From Marinobacter alexandrii (GTDB taxonomy: Bacteria > Bacteroidota > Bacteroidia > Cytophagales > Cyclobacteriaceae): a stretch of 64,000 nucleotides of DNA. Positions 8,388 to 18,319 of this stretch are shown in pieces. The stretch's first letter is position 1. Each line of letters opens with the position of its first letter. A program made the translations under genes and the position numbers. Location: positions 558,001-622,000 of the forward strand of contig JBDWTN010000005.1 in assembly GCA_039984955.1 (NCBI GenBank), given 5' to 3'. A model generated the notes under the pieces. The model did not search any database and was not told where the DNA came from. It saw only the letters and a program-made list of their open reading frames with translations.

Positions 8388-10802
8388 ATGAAAGTTTTAG
8401 CTTGCTCGTACACTAGGTTTTTAATAAGATTGAAAAAGTATTGCTCCTATCCAATCATGCTCTTTATCCTGGTAAACCTTGCATTTGTTAATGAAGTTTT
8501 TGCTCAGGATCCCAATTTGCCACCCAGTGGAAATTTTGATTTGACAGAGTGGAAAATCACATTGCCAGATCAGAGTGAAGTGCAGGAAAACCAGCTTTCT
8601 AATGGATTTGAAAGTGCTAATGAATTTTATACAGATGCATCCACTGGAGCCATGGTATTTGTATGCCGTAACGATGGAGAAACTGGTGGTAGCACATACC
8701 CTAGAAGTGAACTTCGGGAAATGTTGAGGGCAGGTAATACAAGTATCAGCACAAAAGGCATTGGATTAAACAACTGGGTTTTTTCATCCTCTAGCCAGGC
8801 AAACAAAGAAGCATCAGGAGGGGTCGATGGAATAATGACGGCTACAGTAGCGGTAGATCACGTTTCTACTACAGGAGAATCTAGTAAAGTAGGTCGAGTG
8901 ATTATTGGGCAAATACATGCTTCTGATGATGAACCGTGTCGCTTATACTATCGCAAATTACCTGGAAATACGAAAGGGTCAATTTATGTGGCTCATGAAC
9001 CTAAAACTGGCTCGGATCAGTGGTATGAAATGATTGGAAGTAGAAGTAGCAGTGCTTCAAATCCTTCAGATGGTATAGCACTAGGGGAAAAGTTTAGCTA
9101 TAAGATCGAAGTGGTAGGTAATACTCTCACAGTTACTATAATCCGAGACGGTAAAGATGATGTCGTGGAAGTTGTGGATATGACTTCTAGTGGATATGAA
9201 AATGATTGGATGTATTTCAAAGCTGGAAATTACAATCAAAACAATTCAGGAGATGCCGGAGATTATTGTCAGGTATCTTTTTTCGCATTGGGTAAGTCTC
9301 ATTCAAGCTCAAACAACAACGCACCTTCTACGAGTATTACATCACCTTCAAATAATGACGGCTTTATCGAAGGAGATGATATTACGATTACAGCCGATGC
9401 ATCGGATAGTGACGGAACTATAACCAAGGTGGAATTTTTTGAAGGGAATACGAAGTTAGGTGAAGATGCTTCATCTCCATATTCTTATACCTGGAATAAT
9501 GTGTTGGCTGGTAATTATGTACTTAGTGCAAAGGCAATTGATAATGAAAATACAATAACCACATCGACTAGTGTCAGTATCACAGTTACTCCCATCTATG
9601 ATGTTCCTTACGAAATACCAAAATTTCAGGATTTTATAGGTGGAAGCAAATTGCAAGCACCAACAAGTACCACAATCGCATCTCAATCTGAACTCATAAA
9701 TGGATACACTGATGAAGGTTTTTATGTGGTAGAGAATGATAAAGTTGCCTTTAATCAATCAGGATCAAGCATGCGTACAGAGTTGAGGCATTTGGCTAAT
9801 TGGGACATTACAAATGAAAATCGATCCTTACATGCAAGAATAGACGTAGTGGAGCAAACGTGTGATCAGGTTACTGTTGTTCAAATTCACGATGATGCCA
9901 ATGCTGGAAGTGGACCGAACAAGCCACTGCTTAGAGTTTACAAGCACCTTACCAGAACTCCTGTCAATCATCTGTGGGCTGCTATCAAAACAGATGTTGG
10001 TGGTGATAACACAACACATGTAGATCTTGGGGCCGATCCTGGAGGATATTTCGATTGCGACGTTCGGTTAGAGGATGGTCGCATGATTATTGAAATTGAT
10101 GGTGATGAAAAAATAGATAGAGATGTATCGTTCTGGACTTTTCCAAGCTATTGGAAAGCTGGCGTTTATCTTCAGGATGAGGGAGAAGCAACGGCCTATT
10201 TTGAAGAACTTAATGAAGTACTTGAGGTAAACAATGCCCCATCTGTCAGTATAACTTCCCCTTTCAGCGCAGATGTTTTCGACTATGAAGCTAATATTAC
10301 CATAAGAGTCGATGCAGAAGATTCCGATGGCACCATAGCGAAAGTGGAGTTTTATGAAGGAGCCAACAAACTAGGTGAAGACGAGTCTGCTCCTTTTTCT
10401 TACATATGGAGGGAAGTACCAGCTGGCAGCTACGATCTATCAGTTATTGCAATCGATGATGCTGGTAACACGGCTACATCTTCAGCTGTAAGTGTCATTG
10501 TCAATGCTGGTCAGGTACTCAGTTCAGAAATTGAGGATGAAGAAGCTTTATTAAGAGTTTTTCCTAATCCATTCAGTTCTGTGATTACCATTGAGTATAA
10601 TCCAATGGGAAATGAATCCACGCTTGTTTCAATTCATAACATTTCAGGACAGAAAATGGATGAATTAATAGTGGACAATCAAGGGGTTGGAACACATAAA
10701 GTAACATGGAAAGTACCTGGGGATTTGTCAAACGGAATCTACTTTATCAAAGTGAAAATTGGGGAGGAAACAAAAACCTCAAGGGTAATTCTTAATAAAT
10801 AG
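8388..10802 (+). CDS. T9SS-secreted alginate lyase with two PL7-type domains
   Basis: The only complete plus-strand gene in the alginate locus. Order: signal peptide (to about 41, ending VFAQ); first PL7 domain (about 45-300) with RSELRE (~106), QIH (~174) and YFKAGNY (~275); a Big_7-type Ig module (about 309-398, SPSNNDGFIEGDDITITA and KVEFFEGNTKLGED); a second PL7-like domain of about 215 residues (400-615) that again has RTELRHL (~463), QIHDD (~498) and YWKAGVY (~588); a second Big_7 module (617-706); and a type A T9SS sorting domain (721-804, LRVFPNPF to VILNK). Both PL7 units keep the catalytic Arg, Gln/His and Tyr. It should be extracellular and start polymer breakdown. Confidence 0.92.
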   Translation: MKVLACSYTRFLIRLKKYCSYPIMLFILVNLAFVNEVFAQDPNLPPSGNFDLTEWKITLPDQSEVQENQLSNGFESANEFYTDASTGAMVFVCRNDGETGGSTYPRSELREMLRAGNTSISTKGIGLNNWVFSSSSQANKEASGGVDGIMTATVAVDHVSTTGESSKVGRVIIGQIHASDDEPCRLYYRKLPGNTKGSIYVAHEPKTGSDQWYEMIGSRSSSASNPSDGIALGEKFSYKIEVVGNTLTVTIIRDGKDDVVEVVDMTSSGYENDWMYFKAGNYNQNNSGDAGDYCQVSFFALGKSHSSSNNNAPSTSITSPSNNDGFIEGDDITITADASDSDGTITKVEFFEGNTKLGEDASSPYSYTWNNVLAGNYVLSAKAIDNENTITTSTSVSITVTPIYDVPYEIPKFQDFIGGSKLQAPTSTTIASQSELINGYTDEGFYVVENDKVAFNQSGSSMRTELRHLANWDITNENRSLHARIDVVEQTCDQVTVVQIHDDANAGSGPNKPLLRVYKHLTRTPVNHLWAAIKTDVGGDNTTHVDLGADPGGYFDCDVRLEDGRMIIEIDGDEKIDRDVSFWTFPSYWKAGVYLQDEGEATAYFEELNEVLEVNNAPSVSITSPFSADVFDYEANITIRVDAEDSDGTIAKVEFYEGANKLGEDESAPFSYIWREVPAGSYDLSVIAIDDAGNTATSSAVSVIVNAGQVLSSEIEDEEALLRVFPNPFSSVITIEYNPMGNESTLVSIHNISGQKMDELIVDNQGVGTHKVTWKVPGDLSNGIYFIKVKIGEETKTSRVILNK

Positions 10803-10882
10803 TTGATTTGAATTGAATGAAGTAAACCTGAGTTCGAATCTTCTTTACCAAGAACCACTAAAAACCCGAATGTCGTGAAATG

Positions 10883-10920
10883 AAAAAGGGAGTATACTAG
10901 ACTTGATCTAGTATACTCCC
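10883..10920 (-). terminator. Strong hairpin terminator between convergent genes
   Basis: A perfect 14 bp stem (GGGAGTATACTAGA / TCTAGTATACTCCC) with a 5 nt loop; on the minus strand it is followed by five Ts, so it ends the PL6-PL17-kdgF-MFS-SDR operon, and it lies 85 bp after the convergent PL7 gene, whose transcript it may also stop or stabilise. Confidence 0.8.
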
Positions 10921-11015
10921 CTACTTCTCTTCAATTTTAGTTACCAATATCTGATTGTAACATTTCTTTGAATAGCTATTTTCTTATCTACATTACACTC
11001 AATCTCAAATTGCTA

Positions 11016-11783
11016 TTATATCCCTAAGGCCTGTCCTCCGCCTATTTGTATTGTCTCTGCAGTAATAAAAGATGCGTCTTTACTCGCCAGGAAAGAAATA
11101 ACAGAAGCAACTTCTTCCGGTTGACCAAGTCTTCCCAACAAAATATTATTCTTCCATGATGCAAATACTTCTGGTTTGGTTGATTTAATCTGTGCATGGA
11201 ATGGTGTATCAATGGTACCAGGAGAAACTGCATTGACTCTGATACCGTACTCAGCCAAATCTTTTGCTAATGCTCTGGTAATGGCATGAACTCCTGCCTT
11301 AGAAGTTCCATATATTCCAGCTCCAGGCCCTCCTGCATTCCATCCTGCATTTGAGGTGTAGTTGATTATGGTGGGATTATCTCCTTTCTTAAGGCAAGGA
11401 ATAGCAGCTCTGGAGGTAAAAAATACGGAATCCAAGTTGAGCGCCATCACATTTCTATAAAACTCAGTGGTCATTTCTTCGAATCTTGACCGACCGCCTA
11501 GCCCACCGGCATTGTTTACCAACACATCGATTCTTCCGTATTTTTGTCCAATGGCACTAATATTTGAGTTTACCTCCTCTTCATTTGTAACATCAAAACC
11601 ATAATACTCCGCAGTAATCCCCTCTTTGGAAAGCTCTTCTACTCTCTTAGCTCCCATTTCGTCTTCAATACCATTTAGAATAACCGTATATCCATCTTGG
11701 CCCAACCTCTTTGCTACTTCAAAACCAATGCCTCCTGTTGCTCCTGTTACTATTGCTACTTTACCTGTTTGTTCTTTTCCCAT
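11016..11783 (-). CDS. SDR oxidoreductase, probable DEH reductase
   Basis: A 255-residue classical short-chain dehydrogenase. It has the cofactor loop TGATGGIG (13-20), NNAGG (90-94) and the Ser144/Tyr158/Lys162 triad (YTSNAGW, YGTSKAG). In alginate loci an SDR of this kind reduces 4-deoxy-L-erythro-5-hexoseulose uronate (DEH) to 2-keto-3-deoxygluconate with NAD(P)H in the cytoplasm; the assignment rests on its place as the last gene of the PL6-PL17-kdgF-MFS operon and on kdgK and eda nearby. From sequence alone it could also be another sugar-acid dehydrogenase, and the cofactor is not decided. Confidence 0.85.
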   Translation of the reverse strand: MGKEQTGKVAIVTGATGGIGFEVAKRLGQDGYTVILNGIEDEMGAKRVEELSKEGITAEYYGFDVTNEEEVNSNISAIGQKYGRIDVLVNNAGGLGGRSRFEEMTTEFYRNVMALNLDSVFFTSRAAIPCLKKGDNPTIINYTSNAGWNAGGPGAGIYGTSKAGVHAITRALAKDLAEYGIRVNAVSPGTIDTPFHAQIKSTKPEVFASWKNNILLGRLGQPEEVASVISFLASKDASFITAETIQIGGGQALGI

Positions 11784-11821
11784 TTTTTATGATTTTTTTA
11801 TGATTAGATTTTTAATTTTAG

Positions 11822-13084
11822 TTAGCCGATAGGCTTTATTTCTTTTGCGAAAAAATTGATTGATAAATATCCCAATGGGACAAATACTGCGATCATGATG
11901 AAGATCGGTGTATATGAATAATTGTCTGTTATTACAGGGACTAGAAAGTTCATAATGATCACCGAAAAAATTCCGACTGTTCCCCCAAGTCCTGCCAACG
12001 AGCCAACAGATTTTCCATCAAACAAGTCGCTAGGAATGGTTTGAATATTGGAAATAACGAATTGAAACCCGAACAATACTACGGCCACAATAGCTACAAA
12101 TTTCTCTGGAGTATCTCCTGCAAGAATGGTAGCAATCAGGCCTAAGAACATAATAGCGCAACCTACAAGGATGGTCTTTTTCCTTGCTTTGTCTACACTA
12201 GCTCCATTGATCATTAAACGCCCAGAAAAGTACCCACCAGAAAGGCTACCAACTGCGGCACCCACGTATGGCACCCATGCCATTAACCCAATTTCTTTTA
12301 CATTGAACCCGTATACATCGGCTAGATAAATCGGCATCCATCCAACAAAAAGCCACCAGATAGGTTCAACAAAAAACCTAGAAGCCAATACTGCCCAAGA
12401 TTCACGATGGGACAGAATTTGTTTCATGCTCAGTCCTGGTTTATCTGACTCCTCCTTCTTTTGCTCCATTCCTGCTTTGATGTACTCTCTTTCTTGATCG
12501 GTAATCCATGAGTGTTTTTCAGGAAGCGCTTTATTGAAAATTAACCATGGAATCACCCAAAGGAGTCCAAGGAGTCCAAGTAGAACGAAGGTCATTTCCC
12601 ATCCGATAGCTACCCAAACAATCGCTATGAGTGGAGGTGCTACGATGGATCCCATTGCTGCACCTGAATTAAAAATTCCCTGAGCCAAGGCTCGCTCTTT
12701 TGTAGGAAACCACTCCGCATTGCTCTTTACTGCACCAGGCCAGTTTCCTGCCTCTCCAAGTCCAAGAAGGATTCGAAAAAAGCTAAAGGAAAAAACTCCC
12801 TTAGCAAAAGCATGCAAGGCTGTTGCGAGCCCCCAAAGAGTGATTGAAACAACGAATCCTATCTTCGTCCCAATTTTATCAAACATCTTTCCAGATAGGG
12901 ACTGCCCCACAGCATAGGCTACCAAAAAAATATTCAAGATCAAGGCATAATCATTCTTGCTCATTCCCAGATCTGCGGAAATGTCTGGCCACATAATAGC
13001 CAGTGCCGATCGATCTATGTAATTAATGATGGTAGCCAGGCAAACCAGGCCAATTATCCACCATCTCAGTCCTCTAATTTTCAT
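11822..13084 (-). CDS. MFS transporter, ExuT-like hexuronate/uronate permease
   Basis: A 420-residue major facilitator with about 12 hydrophobic helices. The N terminus (RGLRWWIIGLVCLATIINYI, then DRSALAIMWPDI) and the cytoplasmic loop GKMFDKIGTKIG are typical of the anion:cation symporter family that includes ExuT and GudP; FFRILLGLGEAGNWPGA is another family landmark. It sits 38 bp upstream of the DEH reductase gene and downstream of kdgF, so it most likely brings unsaturated monouronates or DEH made by PL17 across the inner membrane. The exact substrate is inferred. Confidence 0.9.
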   Translation of the reverse strand: MKIRGLRWWIIGLVCLATIINYIDRSALAIMWPDISADLGMSKNDYALILNIFLVAYAVGQSLSGKMFDKIGTKIGFVVSITLWGLATALHAFAKGVFSFSFFRILLGLGEAGNWPGAVKSNAEWFPTKERALAQGIFNSGAAMGSIVAPPLIAIVWVAIGWEMTFVLLGLLGLLWVIPWLIFNKALPEKHSWITDQEREYIKAGMEQKKEESDKPGLSMKQILSHRESWAVLASRFFVEPIWWLFVGWMPIYLADVYGFNVKEIGLMAWVPYVGAAVGSLSGGYFSGRLMINGASVDKARKKTILVGCAIMFLGLIATILAGDTPEKFVAIVAVVLFGFQFVISNIQTIPSDLFDGKSVGSLAGLGGTVGIFSVIIMNFLVPVITDNYSYTPIFIMIAVFVPLGYLSINFFAKEIKPIG

Positions 13085-13192
13085 GTGTATTGTCTTTTAA
13101 ATATTGCCACATGGAATTCACATTGAAAATTTCAGCCTCATTTAAAAAAATCGAGCCTTAATTTTCAATGTTCATTTCATAGGTTAGGTTAT

Positions 13193-13570
13193 TTATTTGT
13201 CCTTATCTCCAAAATATGACACTCCAGATCCATCTAGAAAGTCTTCCCTAACAGGACTAAAAGTGTCTATAAGCATTCCTTCTTCTAAACAAACTGCACT
13301 GTGCAAGAGATTTGGTTGGATGTAAACGCCATCTCCGGCTTTTACCACCTTTTTATCACCGTCTATTTCAAATTCAAATTTGCCAGAAACTACATTGGTA
13401 GCTTGCGTGTGGAAGTGGCTATGAGGTGAGCCTATCGCTCCCTTCTCAAATTTCACTAAGACCATCATTATTTGATTGTCATATCCCAGCATCTTTCTAG
13501 AAACTCCACCTCCGAGCTCTTCCCACTCCATATCATCTGAAATAATATATTTATCGCTGTTTCTTTTCAT
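13193..13570 (-). CDS. kdgF: KdgF-type cupin, unsaturated uronate ring-opening enzyme
   Basis: KdgF speeds conversion of cyclic 4,5-unsaturated monouronates to linear DEH. This 125-residue single-domain cupin has the expected metal ligands: His50 and His52 in SPHSHFHTQ, Gln56, and His90 in QPNLLHSAV. The gene starts 2 bp after the PL17 stop codon, matching the metabolic order: PL17 releases unsaturated monomers, KdgF opens them, and the SDR reduces DEH. No signal peptide is present, so it is cytoplasmic. Confidence 0.93.
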   Translation of the reverse strand: MKRNSDKYIISDDMEWEELGGGVSRKMLGYDNQIMMVLVKFEKGAIGSPHSHFHTQATNVVSGKFEFEIDGDKKVVKAGDGVYIQPNLLHSAVCLEEGMLIDTFSPVREDFLDGSGVSYFGDKDK

Positions 13571-13572
13571 AT

Positions 13573-15798
13573 CTATTTGGTTGATTTCTTAAATTCATAA
13601 GGTCCTTTCCACTCCAATCCCATCTCTCCAAATTCAATCTTGTGATTACTCTCTTCACTTTTATCGCTAAGTGAAAAGGCAAAAACATATTTCTCGCCAC
13701 TCTCTAACTTGAACTCAATCACAGCATACTCTTCAGAGTCAAAGAGTACCTCCAAATTGGCAATAGATGTAAATGAGTTATTGGGAATCTCATCAGAGTA
13801 ATTATAGCTTCCGTGCATCTCATACAGAGAGGCAAAAAGAGTATTTCCGCCCGTTCTTCTATGAATAAGTCCTGGATCTCTTCTTAAGTTGAAATTTGGA
13901 TCATTTGCTCCGATTCGTGTCAATAATGCCTGATCTCCTTCGGTCACAGCTGATGTCATTGTATAAAAGTTCTTTTCATTGAACCAGGTCATTCTGAAAA
14001 CATCGTCGGTCAACTCTGCCTTAGCCTCCAACCACAAATGCTGATACCCGTCATTGTTACCCATTGGGGTCAAGTCATTGTTGGTCTTAAATTTTTGGTT
14101 TGTGGACATCAACTCACCTAAATAGTAAAGTGGTAAATCATACCTCGTTCCTTCTGGTGCTAGCACTGAAAAAAGATCAATTACTAATGGGTTTTCCAAT
14201 TCCTCAATGTCCAAGACAGCCATTGTACGTTGCATCTGAACACCATCATAAGCGTTCATTTCTTTTGCACTCACTAATTGAACATTGTCTGAGCTTGAAA
14301 AATAATATGGCGTACCTGATGATTTTTCTGCTGCCTCTACATTGCCATCAAAATGGGAGTCCTTATCTACAACAAGTGTATTATGAGCAACCGTTTGTTT
14401 TGCCCAGGACTTATTTTCCTTGAGGTATCCTCCCCCATCTTTGTGCTCAATGTTTACCCATCTGGCAGATCCATAATCTTGTATAACTTCTTTCTCACCA
14501 TCGTAAAGTAAAAATCCAAGGCGATCAAAATGACCATGCCCCATGCCATGCTTGGCATACTTCATCATGAGTGTCAGGTCACTACTCCTCAAAATTCCTA
14601 TCGCTCCTTCATCTCCATTTGCCCCATCGGTTAATTCCTGGCTTTCAAAACTGTAAGGCTTAGTATCTCCTGAAGCAATTCCGCTAGCGGCCGAAAGTCC
14701 CGAATCGTTCAGTGGCACCCGATTTTGCGCTTCTATCAATGAAAGCAGTTCGGCATCTTTTCCACCATAATGGTAGGCCATGCTTACTGCATTTACCAAC
14801 TCGCGAGAAGCCAATGACATTCCTTTCTGGGCATCATTGATTGGGAAAAACTCTCCTGCTGAGTTAGTTTGGTCAATGAGGGCATAAACTGCCTTTATCA
14901 ATAGCCCTTCCCTGTAATCCAGTATGCCCAATTCAGGTTTCTTATTGGCTAAGCCTTGAGCGAAAATTAGGAAGGGATACATCGCATATCGTTGATAGTA
15001 TGGTCCCTCCGTATAATATCCGTCAGGTGAAAAGGCATTATCCAACTGAGCAAAAAAGCCTGCCTCTTTTTGTCCTTCTAATTGAATAGCACCACCGTCA
15101 TTGTCTTTCACAAAATCGCCAGGGACTTTTATATCCAAGCCGTTCAGCGCCCAGTCAACTAATTCTTCGTCATTCATAACCAAACCGATCATTCCTACTC
15201 CTGCATTTCCCCAAGTACTATGGTTATGAATACGATTGAAGAATTGAGGGTTCTCAATAGAGATGTACTCCGCATATGGTCGGAATAACTCCTTGTTCAA
15301 TTTTTTCTGAGTTTTTTTATCCAACCAGTCATAGATGCAATCATACGCCTGACTGGTGTAGACTAACCAGTTCGCATCATTGAGACATTGCCAAAAGAAC
15401 TTACCTCTAGCATATGATCGTTCAGCCGGATGTTTACCCAATGTTGGGTACATCTCTGCATATTGCAGAAGCATATCACGTATATAAGTGGCATATTTCT
15501 CCTCGCCTGTAATCTGAAAGAGCACGCCCGCTTTCTGCATTGTAAAGAAATTCGACTTGTGCTTTTCGTGCGTATAACCGCCAGCCAAATCTTTAGGAAT
15601 AGGAACATCGATTCCCATTTCAATTTGTGCATCTACTTGATTGCGTGCTGCCTCGACCGTCCGATCGAACAATGGAATTTTTCCTTGACTGGTTCTAATT
15701 GATTTTACTCCTTCAGGGGTCAAAATCAAATTGGGGTGATCTTGAGCATCAAGGCTGAAAAAAGAACAAAAAATCAATATGGTGATGAAAGCTTTCAT
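13573..15798 (-). CDS. PL17 oligoalginate lyase (exo-type)
   Basis: Exolytic lyase releasing unsaturated monouronates from alginate oligosaccharides, expected in the periplasm. A Sec signal (MKAFITILIFCSFF, cleaved after LDAQ) precedes an alpha/alpha toroid with the PL17 catalytic signatures: RIHNHSTWGNAG, in which Asn192 and His193 match the conserved Asn-His pair, and DGYYTEGPYYQRYAM (259-273) carrying the catalytic Tyr. The C-terminal heparinase II/III-like beta domain includes MMKYAKHGMGHGHFDRLGF, with the late catalytic His. At 741 residues it has the usual length. Its ATG overlaps the PL6 stop codon by 4 bp (ATGA), indicating translational coupling. Confidence 0.94.
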   Translation of the reverse strand: MKAFITILIFCSFFSLDAQDHPNLILTPEGVKSIRTSQGKIPLFDRTVEAARNQVDAQIEMGIDVPIPKDLAGGYTHEKHKSNFFTMQKAGVLFQITGEEKYATYIRDMLLQYAEMYPTLGKHPAERSYARGKFFWQCLNDANWLVYTSQAYDCIYDWLDKKTQKKLNKELFRPYAEYISIENPQFFNRIHNHSTWGNAGVGMIGLVMNDEELVDWALNGLDIKVPGDFVKDNDGGAIQLEGQKEAGFFAQLDNAFSPDGYYTEGPYYQRYAMYPFLIFAQGLANKKPELGILDYREGLLIKAVYALIDQTNSAGEFFPINDAQKGMSLASRELVNAVSMAYHYGGKDAELLSLIEAQNRVPLNDSGLSAASGIASGDTKPYSFESQELTDGANGDEGAIGILRSSDLTLMMKYAKHGMGHGHFDRLGFLLYDGEKEVIQDYGSARWVNIEHKDGGGYLKENKSWAKQTVAHNTLVVDKDSHFDGNVEAAEKSSGTPYYFSSSDNVQLVSAKEMNAYDGVQMQRTMAVLDIEELENPLVIDLFSVLAPEGTRYDLPLYYLGELMSTNQKFKTNNDLTPMGNNDGYQHLWLEAKAELTDDVFRMTWFNEKNFYTMTSAVTEGDQALLTRIGANDPNFNLRRDPGLIHRRTGGNTLFASLYEMHGSYNYSDEIPNNSFTSIANLEVLFDSEEYAVIEFKLESGEKYVFAFSLSDKSEESNHKIEFGEMGLEWKGPYEFKKSTK

Positions 15799-18074
15799 TT
15801 TCTGTTTGTCACAATGTTTTCTGATTCGAAAGGTTCATTATTGGTTTTAAGACCCGACGAATTAGTGAAAGTCACGTTGGATATTTTAGTGATTGGTTCA
15901 CCATTAGTCATGAACAGATCGATTCCTTCAGAATCATTTATTCTGATATTATCTACATTCAATTTCTGAATACCGTGAAATCTTAATACTGCTCCAATTT
16001 TGTTTCGCTTTCCCTTCCCTGAGTTATTTATTTCAACATCAGAAAGTGTCATGATTGGCCCGAATGTGCTCTCATCTGTTCCTCCACGGTAGACGTTGGC
16101 AATCTCATGCTTTACATCTGTGAATGTCGATCCAATAATTTTCACATTTTCTACATTGTAAATTCCTAAATCTTCGACTTCCATGTCCAGGGTCATCACT
16201 GCCCCGGTAACATTGGTCATTGTTGTGTTAATAATGTTGATTGAATCAGCGAACGTGTGCTTGTAAGATTTCAAGAAATCAAACGAATGATTCTTATCGA
16301 GATCTTTTACTTCGCAATCTTCGAGCACTACTGAATAGTTCTGAGTCATGGAATACTTGCTCGTGCTGATCACATTATTACCTGCCTGATCTGGAGATTC
16401 TTCTCCATGAAAAAGGACATTCTTAAAATAAAGTGCACCGCCGTTTTCAATTTTGAAAAAGCTCTGCTTCTCTGATAGTAGCTTTGCTTTCTCTCCTGAA
16501 GGTGTGATGATCGAGAGTGGGTGATGTACAAAAGCATACTTGGTCGTTAAGTACTCTTCGCCGTTTTCTAATTCGAGTACATCTCCTGATTCACTACTTT
16601 CGATGGCATCTAGCAAAGTGTTCGTGCCAGCGGCAACTTTTGTTGTTTTACCAACTCCAAATGCCTTGGCTTTCCCATCTTTTGGATAATACGAGGCACC
16701 AGTTTCCTCTTTGGTTATGGGTAACTTGATTTCACCAAATTCAATCTTATCTACCAAATCTTGACTTGGAGTCAGCAAGCCATTTTCGTTTCGCGTCAAT
16801 TCTAATTGGACCTTCTCAAATCCATTCTTGAATGGTGCTTTTGCTTCATCATTCATCACATTTCCTGCAAACTCGATCCCAGATACGTCATCGTAAATGG
16901 TGAATGGTTCAGTGTTTGTATTTCCAAGGATTAGGTTGTTTTTGAATGTGGAACCAATCGGCTTAGCAGATCGCTCTTCATCGCTTCCTGCACATAATTG
17001 AATGTAATCACTGTTGATGACGATGTTGTTTTCCATGTAGGAATCAATCACTTGGTTGTAGCGATTGATCGGAGAATTTGGCACTCCATTCATGATAACC
17101 AATGCACCTCTGAATCTGTGGCCGGTTAACCCGACCATGTAATTTTTCTTCACCGTCTGGTATTCATTGATGATTCGAATACCTCCAGTGTTTGCCTTTC
17201 TGTTTCCGAGGAAATAGTTGTTTTCCACCAATGTATTAGTTCCATGACGCATGGTCAGCGTTCCCTGACATTCGTAAAAAACATTATCCCGAAATTCATC
17301 TCCACACGCTTTGTTAGATATAATTTCGTGTTCTCCATTGACCCGGTCAAAGTAGTTTTTTCGAACGACAGTGTTAGCGTAGGATCGTGAATAGTGGCTA
17401 GTGCCTACTCTCAAGGTCTCGCCTCCATTTGATCCCAAAACTTCCCTAGGACCAAAATAGTTGTGCTCAATAATGTGATTATTTTCTCGGCTTGCTTCTG
17501 TTTGCATTTTCACAGCTAAGGTCACTCCTCGGTTTCCTTTCCCAGACAATGTATTGTGATCGAACTGATTGTTCTTACCATAGATGGCTACCCAAGTGTC
17601 TCCATCAAATCGTTCTGGGTTTGTGAAGTTGTCTATCACACAATTAGTGACTCTGGAATTATTAGCCAGTTTCTCTTTACTGGTTTTAAATGAAATCACT
17701 TCACTGGTTGGGGTATATCCATTCTTGAAGACGAGTCCTGAGATTTCAATATACTCTCCAGAAAATGCCAAATTCGATTGCCCTGAGATGATTACTTTTC
17801 CCGGTGTTTCGGCTTCAAGTTTGATAAGATTACCTTCTTCTCCATTTCCTTTCAGCCTGAGCTCTACATTTTCCCAAGTGCCATTTGCCATGGTAATGAC
17901 TGTACCGGGCTGAGCACCCTTTGCTGCCTTGTTAAATTCTTCTATAGATGATACAATTGAACCTGAGGATGTCTTTTCACAAGACATCACCCAGATACAG
18001 ATTGCAAATAGTATAAAGAGGATTCTAAATTTATTCAATGTGTTTTCTTTATTAATGTGCTTTAAATGACTCAA
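15795..18074 (-). CDS. PL6 alginate lyase (chondroitinase B-like), lipoprotein
   Basis: Parallel beta-helix lyase. A lipoprotein signal ends at VMSC (about residue 32). The catalytic N-terminal helix (about 40-420) has NGGETLRVG, EIISNKACGDEFRDNVF with the presumed catalytic Lys (~255), and LTMRHGTNTLVENNYFLGN with the presumed Arg (~275), matching the Lys/Arg pair of PL6. A second beta-helix domain follows (about 470-759), as in two-domain PL6 enzymes such as AlyGC. First gene of the operon with PL17, kdgF, MFS and SDR. The start is uncertain, because no good ribosome site precedes the ATG and 12 polar residues lie before the hydrophobic stretch. Confidence 0.93.
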   Translation of the reverse strand: MSHLKHINKENTLNKFRILFILFAICIWVMSCEKTSSGSIVSSIEEFNKAAKGAQPGTVITMANGTWENVELRLKGNGEEGNLIKLEAETPGKVIISGQSNLAFSGEYIEISGLVFKNGYTPTSEVISFKTSKEKLANNSRVTNCVIDNFTNPERFDGDTWVAIYGKNNQFDHNTLSGKGNRGVTLAVKMQTEASRENNHIIEHNYFGPREVLGSNGGETLRVGTSHYSRSYANTVVRKNYFDRVNGEHEIISNKACGDEFRDNVFYECQGTLTMRHGTNTLVENNYFLGNRKANTGGIRIINEYQTVKKNYMVGLTGHRFRGALVIMNGVPNSPINRYNQVIDSYMENNIVINSDYIQLCAGSDEERSAKPIGSTFKNNLILGNTNTEPFTIYDDVSGIEFAGNVMNDEAKAPFKNGFEKVQLELTRNENGLLTPSQDLVDKIEFGEIKLPITKEETGASYYPKDGKAKAFGVGKTTKVAAGTNTLLDAIESSESGDVLELENGEEYLTTKYAFVHHPLSIITPSGEKAKLLSEKQSFFKIENGGALYFKNVLFHGEESPDQAGNNVISTSKYSMTQNYSVVLEDCEVKDLDKNHSFDFLKSYKHTFADSINIINTTMTNVTGAVMTLDMEVEDLGIYNVENVKIIGSTFTDVKHEIANVYRGGTDESTFGPIMTLSDVEINNSGKGKRNKIGAVLRFHGIQKLNVDNIRINDSEGIDLFMTNGEPITKISNVTFTNSSGLKTNNEPFESENIVTNRK

Positions 18075-18225
18075 AGAGGAGCCAAAATATTTGATTTCGC
18101 AGATAACCCTTCGTTATAGTTTGGAGATAGTTCCAGTTCTAAAGCATTTTATGTGGGCAATATTTTTCAATATTTATTCCGTTGTAAGTAAAAAATCATT
18201 GTACATCCTCAGCAAGCAATAGAAT

Positions 18226-18257
18226 AAAGTTATCTGAGGAAGCCCTCAGATAACTTT
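18226..18257 (-). terminator. Hairpin between the binding-protein operon and the PL6 operon
   Basis: A 14 bp perfect stem (AAAGTTATCTGAGG / CCTCAGATAACTTT) with a 4 nt loop lies 63 bp beyond the stop of the second PKD lipoprotein gene on the minus strand. The following T-tract is weak (TTTATTC). It separates the susCD operon from the PL6 operon. Confidence 0.65.
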
Positions 18258-18319
18258 TGCAAAAAAGAAGAGATTATCCTCATCACAACTTTCGATATGC
18301 TCTTGTACTATTCAAGACT

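Noticed and set aside
13573-15798. PL17 and the 5981 heparinase-like gene as a duplication
   Set aside because: They share only the fold class; PL17 signatures are absent in the latter.
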